A stretch of DNA of 64,000 nucleotides. Origin: Azomonas tarimensis. GTDB lineage: Bacteria > Pseudomonadota > Gammaproteobacteria > Pseudomonadales > Pseudomonadaceae. Position numbers and translations under genes: made by a program. Positions 8,961-16,366 of the stretch are shown here, piece after piece. The notes below the pieces were generated by a model, which had not been told where the DNA came from, made no database searches, and saw only the letters and a program-made list of their open reading frames with translations. The DNA lies in assembly GCF_042648805.1 (NCBI RefSeq), contig NZ_JBHRXZ010000022.1, positions 124,001 to 188,000 of the forward strand, read 5' to 3'. Every line of letters begins with the position of its first letter. The first letter of the stretch is position 1.

Positions 8961-9658
8961 GGACCCTCCAGCGGGTTGTCATCGCCACCCAGGCGGACGA
9001 ACTCGGCGTGGCCGATGGCCACGAAGCGCACACAGTCGCCCGGGAGAAGCAGGCTGTAGCCCTCCCGGGCCGGATCGAACAAGCGCAGCGGGCAGCGCCC
9101 GATCAGGTTCCAGCCACCCGGCGAGGCCAGCGGATAAACGGCAGTCTGCCGCTCGGCAATGCCCACACTGCCGGCGGCGACGCGCGGGCGCGGGCTGGCC
9201 AGACGCGGCGCGGCAAGCGCTTCTTCCACCAGGCCGAGAAAGGCGAAGCCAGGCGCGAAGCCAAGGGCGAACACCGCGTAGTCCCGCGCGCCGTGATGCC
9301 TGATCAGCTCGTCGATGCCCATGCCGGCGCGTGCGGCGAGACGTTCCAGATCCGGGCCGACCGAGGGGTGGTACCACACCGGCAATTCGTGCCGCCGCCC
9401 GCCCTGTGCTGGCGCCGCGTCGAGATCGACAAGCGCTGCCTCGACGCGCTCCCGCGCCTGGCGCTCGTCCAGGACCAGCAGGTCGTATTGCACGAGAAGG
9501 GTGGTGTACGAGGGCACCAGCTCCACCAGTGCCTCGCCGAACACTGCCCTGAGCCGCTCGGCAGCAGCCGTCAGCCAAGGCAGGTTGGTCTCCTCGATGC
9601 GCTCGAACAGTCGCACCAGCAGGCAATCGAGGGCGACGGTGGCCAGTTGCGGCGTCAC
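8957..9658 (-). CDS. pxpB: 5-oxoprolinase subunit B (AHS1/KipI-like)
   Basis: 233-residue PxpB/KipI family protein that partners PxpC in cytoplasmic 5-oxoprolinase. Conserved segments are FALGFAPGFAFLG near residue 130, the ASPRPRVAAGSVGIAERQ block and YPLASPGGWNLIGRCP near residue 180, which line the cyclophilin-like active site of the family. Its start overlaps the end of pxpA and its end overlaps pxpC, each by ATGA, so the three subunits are translationally coupled. Confidence 0.93.
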   Translation of the reverse strand: MTPQLATVALDCLLVRLFERIEETNLPWLTAAAERLRAVFGEALVELVPSYTTLLVQYDLLVLDERQARERVEAALVDLDAAPAQGGRRHELPVWYHPSVGPDLERLAARAGMGIDELIRHHGARDYAVFALGFAPGFAFLGLVEEALAAPRLASPRPRVAAGSVGIAERQTAVYPLASPGGWNLIGRCPLRLFDPAREGYSLLLPGDCVRFVAIGHAEFVRLGGDDNPLEGP

Positions 9659-10392
9659 CCCAGCGCCTCGCGGATGGCCTTCACCGCGGCGATCGACGCC
9701 TCGTTGTCACCATGCACGCAGAGCGTGTCGACCCGCAGCCGCAGCGGGCTGCCATCGCTGGCGGTCAGGGCTTCACCGCGCGCCAGCGCCAGGGCTTGGG
9801 CCACCACCCGTGCCGGGTCATGGTGCACCGCCCCCGGCAGATCACGGGCAAGCAGATGACCCTGGGCATCATAGCCGCGGTCGGCAAAGGCCTCGAACAG
9901 CAAGGGCACGCCCGCCTCGGCGGCCAGCGCCTCGGCCTCGACGTTGTCGCGGCGGGCCAGCAGCATCAGCGCCAGTCCACCGCCGTAACCGGCCAGCGCA
10001 CGCAGCACCGCACGCAGCAGCTCGGGTCGTTTCATCATGTCGTTGTATAGCGCGCCATGCGGCTTGACGTAGCTCGCCCGGCCGCCCTCGGCGCGGCACA
10101 GGCCGTCCAGCGCGCCAAGCTGGTAGAGCACCATATCCTCCACCTCCTCGGGTGTGCAGGCCATGGAACGGCGGCCAAAGCCGACCAGATCCGGATAGGA
10201 CGGGTGGGCGCCGATGCGAACGCCGTGGGCCAGCGCGAGGGCGACAGTGCGGCGCATGGTGCCGGGATCGGAGGCATGAAAGCCGCAGGCGATGTTGGCG
10301 CAGTCGACATGAGGCATCACCGCTTCGTCGGCACCCATGCGCCAGGCGCCGAGGCTTTCGCCCATGTCGCAGTTGAGCAAGGGTCGGTTCAA
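9655..10392 (-). CDS. pxpA: 5-oxoprolinase subunit A (LamB/YcsF family)
   Basis: 245-residue PxpA, the third 5-oxoprolinase subunit. Family blocks are NCDMGES at the N-terminus, ANIACGFHASDP, GAHPSYPD, VKPHGALYN, FADRGY and VHGDN near the C-terminus. The open frame extends to 10770, but the family begins right at this N-terminal block. The only sensible start is therefore TTG at 10392, which has GGAG eight bases upstream and gives the usual length. First gene of pxpABC, 113 bases downstream of thrB on the same strand. Confidence 0.9.
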   Translation of the reverse strand: MNRPLLNCDMGESLGAWRMGADEAVMPHVDCANIACGFHASDPGTMRRTVALALAHGVRIGAHPSYPDLVGFGRRSMACTPEEVEDMVLYQLGALDGLCRAEGGRASYVKPHGALYNDMMKRPELLRAVLRALAGYGGGLALMLLARRDNVEAEALAAEAGVPLLFEAFADRGYDAQGHLLARDLPGAVHHDPARVVAQALALARGEALTASDGSPLRLRVDTLCVHGDNEASIAAVKAIREALG

Positions 10393-10461
10393 GGTCGAGG
10401 CTCCAGCCGCTTCAGTGACCCCAATCTTCCCATTCGGGCCGCCCCAGTTGAAGCCTCGAGC

Positions 10462-10480
10462 AATCCCACCCGGTGGGATT
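10462..10480. promoter_or_regulatory. Perfect 19-base palindrome between thrB and pxpA
   Basis: AATCCCACC, one central base, then GGTGGGATT: nine-base arms with no mismatch. It sits 26 bases after the thrB stop and about 70 bases before the pxpA TTG. No T-run follows on either strand, which fits an operator for pxpABC better than an intrinsic terminator. The binding factor is unknown. Confidence 0.5.
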
Positions 10481-10505
10481 CGGGCCAGCGTGTCGGCCCA
10501 GGCGA

Positions 10506-11456
10506 TCAGAGTGCCAGCGGCAGGGCGATGGATATCTGCTGACGCACCTCGAGCTTGCGGCGAAACTCGTCCGGGTCCTTGATCAGCACCTCGCGGCCGG
10601 CATGCTCGGCACGGGCGATCAGCCGTGACAGCCAGAAGCGCAGGCAGGCGATGCGCAGCATGGCCGGCCACAGCTCGGACTCCTGAGTGGTGAAGCGGCG
10701 CTGCGCCGAGTATCCGGCCAGCAGCGCCTGGGTCCGCGGCAAGTCCAGGCTGCCATCGGCGGCACAGCACCAGTCGTTTACCGCGATGGCCAGGTCATAG
10801 AGCATGGGCCCCGAGCAAGCGTTGTAGAAATCGATGACCCCCGACAGGTGCGGACCATCGAACAGCACGTTGTCGCGAAACAGGTCGGCGTGCAGGTTGG
10901 CACGCGGCAGCTCGGCGACACGCGGCCTGACCCGCACGGCTTCCTCCAGCGCCGAGCGCAACAGCGCGAGCGGCTCATCGGCCAGGCTCACCGCCTGCAG
11001 CGGGCCTTCCCGCAGCATCCAGTCGAGGCCGCGGTCACTGGGGCGTTCTAGAATGTGCGTGCGCGTGGCCTGGTGCAGGCGCGCCAGCAGTCCGCCCACC
11101 TCGCTGCAGTGGTGCGCATTGGGCTGGCTGACATGGGCCCCGGGCAGCCGCGGCTGCAACAATGCCGGCTTTTCCGCCAACGCGCGCAGCGCCGCGCCGT
11201 CCTCGCTGCGCAAGGCATAGGGCACCGGCAGGCCGGCCTGGTGCAATACGTCGAGCAGCTCGACAAAGAACGGCAGGTCGGCGATCGGCCCGCGCTCGAC
11301 GAGCGTGAGGACGAACTCGCCCCCCTCCAGGCTGACGAAGAAGTTACTGTTTTCGCTGCCGCCGGCGATGCCCTGGAAATCGCGCAGGCGGCCGAGCCGA
11401 TAAGGCGCCAGGAAGTCTTCCAGCTCGGATCGCTCCAGCGGGGTGAACACGGACAT
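10506..11456 (-). CDS. thrB: Homoserine kinase, type II (aminoglycoside-kinase fold)
   Basis: 316-residue cytoplasmic kinase that phosphorylates homoserine on the way to threonine. It is the Pseudomonas-type enzyme of the APH/choline-kinase fold, not the GHMP enzyme of E. coli. The catalytic loop is NLHADLFRDNVLF near residue 190, followed by GVIDFYNA, whose aspartate binds magnesium. The N-terminus MSVFTPLERSELEDFLAPY matches the family. It is followed upstream (higher coordinates) by the DUF2782 gene and then polA, the order recalled for P. aeruginosa. Confidence 0.93.
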   Translation of the reverse strand: MSVFTPLERSELEDFLAPYRLGRLRDFQGIAGGSENSNFFVSLEGGEFVLTLVERGPIADLPFFVELLDVLHQAGLPVPYALRSEDGAALRALAEKPALLQPRLPGAHVSQPNAHHCSEVGGLLARLHQATRTHILERPSDRGLDWMLREGPLQAVSLADEPLALLRSALEEAVRVRPRVAELPRANLHADLFRDNVLFDGPHLSGVIDFYNACSGPMLYDLAIAVNDWCCAADGSLDLPRTQALLAGYSAQRRFTTQESELWPAMLRIACLRFWLSRLIARAEHAGREVLIKDPDEFRRKLEVRQQISIALPLAL

Positions 11457-11468
11457 GGGTCTACTCGC

Positions 11469-11750
11469 TTACCAACGTAATATTTCCCAGGCCGGGATCA
11501 GCATGTCCGGATGCTCGGCACGCACGAAATGCTGGTCGCCGTCGGCACGCACCAGGAAATAGGGCTTGCCGCGCTTGGGGGTGATCTTGATCGCATAAAG
11601 GAAACCGTTGATGCGGTACTCCTCGACGGTGCGGTCAGCATCCTGGCGGATGGTGACCTCCGGCTCCTCGGCGCCCGCTTCCTGGGCGATGCCGGCCAGA
11701 GGGGCAAGGCTCAGCAGGCTGGCGAGCAACAGGTGTTTGAAGGCGCGCAT
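11469..11750 (-). CDS. DUF2782 family exported protein
   Basis: 93-residue protein with a signal peptide (HLLLASLLSLAPLAGIAQ, cleavage likely after AQ) and a short mature domain containing YRINGFLYAIKITPKRGKPYFLV, typical of DUF2782. Function unknown. The ATG at 11750 is preferred because it opens the signal peptide directly; an in-frame start exists at 11783. Twelve bases separate its stop from the thrB start on the same strand, so it is probably the first gene of a thrB transcript. It is divergent from polA. Confidence 0.85.
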   Translation of the reverse strand: MRAFKHLLLASLLSLAPLAGIAQEAGAEEPEVTIRQDADRTVEEYRINGFLYAIKITPKRGKPYFLVRADGDQHFVRAEHPDMLIPAWEILRW

Positions 11751-11823
11751 GGTACTCTGTGTCCTTTGTAGAGTGGTCAGCAAAGTCTAGCTGCTGGCCC
11801 ATGTGAAAAGGTTGATTCTGCTC

Positions 11824-14565
11824 ATGAGCCAAACGCCTCTCGTCCTGGTGGACGGTTCTTCCTATCTCTACCGCGCCTTCCATGCCCTGCCGCCGCTGAC
11901 CACCTCCACAGGCAAGCCGACCGGGGCGGTGAAGGGCGTGCTGAACATGCTGTTGAGCCTGCGCCGCCAGTATCCAGAGAGCCCGTTCGCCGTGGTGTTC
12001 GACGCCAAGGGACCGACCTTCCGCGATGAACTCTTCGCCGACTACAAGTCCCATCGTCCGCCCATGCCGGACGATCTGCGCGCGCAGGTCGAGCCCCTGC
12101 ACGCCAGCGTGCGGGCGCTCGGACTGCCGCTGCTGTGTGTCGACGGGGTGGAAGCCGATGACGTGATCGGCACCCTCGCCCGGCGCTGCGCGGCCCTCGA
12201 GCGCGACGTGGTGATCTCCACCGGCGACAAGGACATGGCCCAGCTGGTCTGCCCGCACGTTACCCTGGTCAATACCATGACCGGTAGCGTGCTGGACGTG
12301 GATGGCGTGAAAACGAAATTCGGTGTCGGTCCGGAGCTGATCATCGACTTTCTTGCGCTCATGGGCGACAAGGTCGACAACATCCCCGGCGTTCCCGGGG
12401 TCGGCGAAAAGACCGCCTGCGGGCTGCTCAACGGCATCGAGGGTGGCCTTCGCGGCCTGTTCGACAACCTCGACCAGGTGGCCGGGCTGCCGATTCGCGG
12501 CGCCAAGTCGCTGGGCACCAAGCTGGCCGAACATCGCGACGCAGCCTTCCTGTCCTACGAGCTGGCGACCATCAAGCTGGACGTGCCGCTGGATGTCGAG
12601 GTCGCCGCGCTGATGCCCGGCGAGCCCCAGCGCGAGGCGCTGATCGGGCTCTACCGCGAACTCGAGTTCAAGAACTGGCTGGACGAACTGCTGCGCGAAG
12701 CCAAGGCCGACGGCACGGCTGAGACGTCGCCAGCGGGCGGCTCGATCCAGGCCGAAGCCGAATACCAGACGATCCTCGAGCAGGCTGATTTCGACGCCTG
12801 GCTGGCGGCCCTGCAGGCGGTCGACAGTTTCGCCTTCGACACCGAGACCACCAGCATCGACGCCCAGAGGGCGGAGCTGGTCGGGGTATCCTTTGCCATC
12901 GAGGCGGGCAAGGCGGCCTACGTTCCGCTGTGCCACAGCTACATGGGCGTGCCGCAGCAGCTCGATCGTGACGCCGTGCTCGCCGCGCTCAAGCCGCTGC
13001 TCGAAGACGAGGGCAAGGCGAAGATCTGCCAGCATGGCAAGTACGACATCAACGTCCTGATGCACTACGGCATCGAAATGCGCGGCCTGGCCTTCGACAC
13101 CATGCTCGAGTCCTATGTGCTCGACGCCACCGCCACCCGCCACGACATGGACAGCCTCGCACTGAAATACCTCGGACGCGGCACCATCCGTTTCGAGGAC
13201 ATCGCGGGCAAGGGCGCCAAGCAGCTCACCTTCGACCAGATCGCCATCGAACAGGCCGGGCCCTACGCGGCCGAAGACGCCGATGTCACCCTGCGCCTGC
13301 ACCAGGCCCTGCTCGGCAAGCTCGACGCCACCCCCTCGCTGAAGCGGGTGCTGGACGAGATCGAGATGCCCCTGGTGCCGGTGCTGGCGCGCATCGAGCG
13401 TACCGGGGCCCTGGTGGACGCCCGACTGCTGGGCCTGCAGAGCCAGGAGCTGGGTGAGAAACTCGTGGCGCTCGAGCGCGAGGCCTTCGACGTCGCCGGT
13501 GAAGAGTTCAATCTCGGCTCGCCCAAGCAGCTCTGCGCCATTCTTTATGACAAGCTCGGCTGCCCGGTACTGAGCAAGACCAGCGGCGGCCAGCCCTCCA
13601 CGGCCGAAAGCGTGCTGGCCGAGTTGGCCGAGCGGGACTACCCGCTGCCCAAGGTGATCATGCAGCATCGTTCGCTGAGCAAGCTCAAGGGTACCTACAC
13701 CGACAAGCTGCCGCAGCAGATCAACCCGCGCACCGGGCGTATCCACACCAGCTACCACCAGGCCGTCACTGCCACCGGGCGGCTGTCGTCATCAGATCCG
13801 AACCTGCAGAACATCCCGATTCGCACCGCCGAGGGCCGGCGCATCCGTCAGGCCTTCGTCGCACCCCAAGGCTACTCGCTGCTGGCGGCGGACTACTCGC
13901 AGATCGAGCTGCGCATCATGGCCCACCTGGCGCAGGACCAAGGCCTGCTGCACGCCTTCCAGAACGATCTGGACGTGCACCGCGCCACTGCCGCCGAGGT
14001 ATTCGGTGTGCCGCTGGAGGAGGTCAGCGGTGATCAGCGACGCAGCGCCAAGGCGATCAACTTCGGCCTGATCTACGGCATGAGCGCCTTTGGCCTGGCC
14101 AAGCAGATCAACGTGGGCCGCGGCGAGGCGCAGGCCTACATCGACCGCTACTTCGCCCGTTACCCGGGCGTGCTCGACTACATGGAGCGTACCCGTCGCC
14201 AGGCCGCCGAGCAGGGTTACGTGGAAACGCTGTTCGGGCGCCGGCTGTACCTGCCCGAAATCCATTCGAAGAACGGCGCCATGCGCAAGGGCGCCGAACG
14301 CACCGCGATCAACGCGCCGATGCAGGGCACCGCTGCCGACATCATCAAGCGCGCCATGATCGCCGTGGATCGCTGGCTGCTCGACAGCGGCCAGGACGCC
14401 CGAGTGATCCTGCAGGTGCATGACGAACTGGTACTGGAAGTTCGCGACGACCTCATCGAGCCGATTCGCCAGGCGATCGTCCCGTTGATGAGCGGCGCTG
14501 CCACCCTGGACGTGCCGCTGCGGGTGGATACCGGTGTTGGCCGTAACTGGGATGAGGCACATTGA
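11824..14565 (+). CDS. polA: DNA polymerase I
   Basis: 913-residue repair polymerase with all three domains: 5'-3' exonuclease (residues 1-290), 3'-5' proofreading exonuclease (about 310-500, with acidic motif FAFDTETTSID) and the family A polymerase. Polymerase motif A is DYSQIELRI, motif B is RRSAKAINFGLIYG and motif C is VHDEL. The ATG at 11824 gives MSQTPLVLVDGSSYLYRAFH, the standard N-terminus; an upstream in-frame start at 11803 adds seven unlikely residues. A small RNA locus follows. Confidence 0.98.
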   Translation: MSQTPLVLVDGSSYLYRAFHALPPLTTSTGKPTGAVKGVLNMLLSLRRQYPESPFAVVFDAKGPTFRDELFADYKSHRPPMPDDLRAQVEPLHASVRALGLPLLCVDGVEADDVIGTLARRCAALERDVVISTGDKDMAQLVCPHVTLVNTMTGSVLDVDGVKTKFGVGPELIIDFLALMGDKVDNIPGVPGVGEKTACGLLNGIEGGLRGLFDNLDQVAGLPIRGAKSLGTKLAEHRDAAFLSYELATIKLDVPLDVEVAALMPGEPQREALIGLYRELEFKNWLDELLREAKADGTAETSPAGGSIQAEAEYQTILEQADFDAWLAALQAVDSFAFDTETTSIDAQRAELVGVSFAIEAGKAAYVPLCHSYMGVPQQLDRDAVLAALKPLLEDEGKAKICQHGKYDINVLMHYGIEMRGLAFDTMLESYVLDATATRHDMDSLALKYLGRGTIRFEDIAGKGAKQLTFDQIAIEQAGPYAAEDADVTLRLHQALLGKLDATPSLKRVLDEIEMPLVPVLARIERTGALVDARLLGLQSQELGEKLVALEREAFDVAGEEFNLGSPKQLCAILYDKLGCPVLSKTSGGQPSTAESVLAELAERDYPLPKVIMQHRSLSKLKGTYTDKLPQQINPRTGRIHTSYHQAVTATGRLSSSDPNLQNIPIRTAEGRRIRQAFVAPQGYSLLAADYSQIELRIMAHLAQDQGLLHAFQNDLDVHRATAAEVFGVPLEEVSGDQRRSAKAINFGLIYGMSAFGLAKQINVGRGEAQAYIDRYFARYPGVLDYMERTRRQAAEQGYVETLFGRRLYLPEIHSKNGAMRKGAERTAINAPMQGTAADIIKRAMIAVDRWLLDSGQDARVILQVHDELVLEVRDDLIEPIRQAIVPLMSGAATLDVPLRVDTGVGRNWDEAH

Positions 14566-14587
14566 GATCATTTTTACCGACAGGGCT

Positions 14588-14615
14588 GAACTTTTCCGCA
14601 CCCCGCCCTGTCTGA
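14588..14615 (+). promoter_or_regulatory. AlgU (sigma-22)-type promoter of the small RNA downstream of polA
   Basis: GAACTT at 14588-14593, a 17-base spacer and TCTGA at 14611-14615. This matches the AlgU/RpoE consensus GAACTT-N16/17-TCTGA. The predicted start of transcription is near 14621. There is no coding gene downstream on the plus strand before the terminator at 14749. Confidence 0.8.
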
Positions 14616-14620
14616 GCTCT

Positions 14621-14749
14621 TGAAGGGCCCGCAAGCCTTTCGATGCTCCTTGTTGTGTTAAGTGTTGGCAGATCTGCGGACCCCCGCCCTAAGGGTCCGG
14701 GTTGAACCTCGAACTTCCCCCTCCCCCAACGAAGTTCGAGGTTTTTTTT
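14621..14749 (+). ncRNA. ersA: Probable ErsA-like small RNA (Spot 42 position)
   Basis: A transcript of about 129 nucleotides is predicted between an AlgU-type promoter and a strong intrinsic terminator. The region is non-coding and directly downstream of polA, where enteric bacteria keep Spot 42 and P. aeruginosa keeps ErsA, an AlgU-dependent RNA of about 132 nucleotides. Internal structure includes a seven-base-pair hairpin (CGGACCC at 14677 with GGGTCCG at 14693) and an unpaired U-rich stretch near 14646-14668 that could be the pairing seed. Sequence identity to ErsA was not tested. Targets are inferred only by analogy (envelope and exopolysaccharide mRNAs). Confidence 0.7.
14705..14749 (+). 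terminator. Intrinsic terminator of the small RNA
   Basis: Perfect 13-base stem (AACCTCGAACTTC at 14705-14717 with GAAGTTCGAGGTT at 14731-14743), a 13-base loop, and T-run 14742-14749. Confidence 0.9.
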
Positions 14750-14767
14750 GCCTGTCGTTCAGGCCGC

Positions 14768-16030
14768 TCAGCTGTCGAAGCGCGGCGCCGCCTGACGTGC
14801 CTGCTGCAAGGCTCGGATGATCGAGCCACGGATCTGCGACGCGGTCAGGACGAAATCCGAGCGACGCGAGTCGGCCCAGAAGCACACCTCGTAGATCACA
14901 TCCGCCTTGGCCAGCTCATGTACCCGCACCGTGACCGGCGGGTCCGCCATCACTCCCGGCGTCGCCTGGGCCGCCTCGCTGAGCAGGCGTATCACTTCCT
15001 GCGGGGCGTCCTGATACTCGAAGTGACAGAGCACCTTGCCGCGGCGCACCGGAGCCGCGGTGTTGTTGGTGACCCGCGACGTGAAGATCTCGGCGTTCGG
15101 CACCAGCACCCGGCGGCCGTCGTATGTGCGAATCTGGGTGGCGCGCAGCTCGATACGCTCGACGCTGCCCTCGGTCTCGCCAATGATGATCTGATCGCCG
15201 AGCTCGAACGGTCTCAGGGTAAGGATCAAGAGTCCGCTGACGAAGTTGGAAAGGATGTCCTTCAGCGCGAAACCCAGCGCCAGGCTGGTGAGGCCAAGCC
15301 CGGTGGCCAGCGAACCGGGCTCGACGCCGAACGCATAGGCCGCCACCACCAGTCCCATCAGCCAGATGGCGTAATAGCTCACCTGCTTGATCAGGTTTTC
15401 CACGGTACGGTCGCGGATCATCCGGCCCGACAGCATGTGAACCAGCTGCCGCACCCCGGCCGCCAGTCCCCAGAACACCAGGATCACCACCAGCACCGCA
15501 AGACCTCGGGGAATGATGCTGATGCCGGCTTCGACCAGTCGAGCAAAAGCCGTCTCGACGCTGGCGCGAACGCCGGTGACGAAGCGCCCGCGCTCCGAAC
15601 CCCGGCGTTCCAGCGCGCGCGCCAGCGCATCGTCGATCACCGCGGCCCAGTCCCGCGCCAGGGTTTCCAGCGACAGCGCGTTGGCCTCGGCATCTTCGGC
15701 GCTGACGCTCAGCAAGGTTCGCCCGGCCACCGTGACCAACCGACCCTGCCCGCCCTCGGCCGGCTGGATCCGCGCCGGGCGGATCGCCTGGGGCGTTTCC
15801 AGCACCGCTTGCAGCTGCTGCTCGATCTGCCGCGCCCGTGGTCGTGCCTCGAGCTCGGCGGTCGGCCCGACGCGGAACAATGCGCGGCCGTCGAGGCGTA
15901 CCGTACCGAAGTTGTCCTCCACCTGGGCCGTGGCCAGGGCCGGAAACACCAGCCACATCGCCAGCAGCAGCCGCAGCAGGTTGGGCAGGGAAAAAGAGCT
16001 GGAATGAAGAACCATGGCGCTCAACCGCAT
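14768..16030 (-). CDS. MscS-family mechanosensitive ion channel
   Basis: 420-residue small-conductance mechanosensitive channel homologue. A signal-like N-terminus and periplasmic region (to about residue 160) are followed by three membrane segments. The pore-lining helix is GLGLTSLALGFALKDILSNF with the family Gly/Ala pattern, and the MscS beta domain (FELGDQIIIGETEGSVERI) and C-terminal domain follow. It is longer than E. coli MscS (286) because of the N-terminal extension. Starts at 16030 and 16015 are both possible; neither has a strong ribosome site. A 28-residue membrane protein gene lies 43 bases upstream on the same strand. Confidence 0.9.
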   Translation of the reverse strand: MRLSAMVLHSSSFSLPNLLRLLLAMWLVFPALATAQVEDNFGTVRLDGRALFRVGPTAELEARPRARQIEQQLQAVLETPQAIRPARIQPAEGGQGRLVTVAGRTLLSVSAEDAEANALSLETLARDWAAVIDDALARALERRGSERGRFVTGVRASVETAFARLVEAGISIIPRGLAVLVVILVFWGLAAGVRQLVHMLSGRMIRDRTVENLIKQVSYYAIWLMGLVVAAYAFGVEPGSLATGLGLTSLALGFALKDILSNFVSGLLILTLRPFELGDQIIIGETEGSVERIELRATQIRTYDGRRVLVPNAEIFTSRVTNNTAAPVRRGKVLCHFEYQDAPQEVIRLLSEAAQATPGVMADPPVTVRVHELAKADVIYEVCFWADSRRSDFVLTASQIRGSIIRALQQARQAAPRFDS

Positions 16031-16032
16031 GC

Positions 16033-16051
16033 GCCCCGCAGGAAGCGGGGC
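16033..16051 (-). promoter_or_regulatory. GC-rich hairpin at the mscS translation start
   Basis: On the minus strand GCCCCGC, loop TTCCT, GCGGGGC ends three bases before the mscS ATG at 16030. It could hide the ribosome site or attenuate readthrough from the upstream small gene. No T-run follows. Confidence 0.4.
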
Positions 16052-16073
16052 GGCAGATACGGATGTGGGACGA

Positions 16074-16160
16074 TCAGAAAATCAGCATGAAGAAACCGAT
16101 TACCACGGCGAGGCCGATCAGGAAGATGATGCCGACGGTGCTGCCAAGAAACTTCAACAT
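16074..16160 (-). CDS. 28-residue single-pass membrane protein upstream of mscS
   Basis: Short open frame beginning MLKFLGSTVGIIFLIGLAVV and ending after another eight mostly hydrophobic residues (GFFMLIF-type tail). It has a near-ideal ribosome site, GGAGGAG at 16163-16169, just upstream of the ATG. Almost all residues from 8 to 28 are hydrophobic, so a single inner-membrane helix with a one-lysine N-terminus is expected. It precedes the mechanosensitive channel by 43 bases on the same strand, suggesting a shared transcript. Function unknown; I do not know whether it is conserved. Confidence 0.65.
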   Translation of the reverse strand: MLKFLGSTVGIIFLIGLAVVIGFFMLIF

Positions 16161-16366
16161 GGGTGTCTCCTCCGTTGCATGGGCTTAAAGTTACCGACTG
16201 AGCCTCTGTGGCAACGTTCAACCCTTCCGGACCAGCGTAACGCTGGCGCAGCCCCCCGCTTGCTCTGCAGTCCGCGACTTCAGCAGGCTGTAGCCTGACG
16301 GCAGGGCCCACGGCGATGCCCAGGGCAAGGCGTTACCCTTTGTTGCCCAATGTCGGGCGTGCCCGG

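Noticed and set aside
8043..10392. Allophanate hydrolase or urea carboxylase annotation for the three-gene unit
   Set aside because: The PxpA/PxpB/PxpC trio in order fits 5-oxoprolinase; no biotin carboxylase or amidase is adjacent.
11635..13758. 707-codon open frame antisense to polA
   Set aside because: Covers polA and the DUF2782 gene; no family features or ribosome site.
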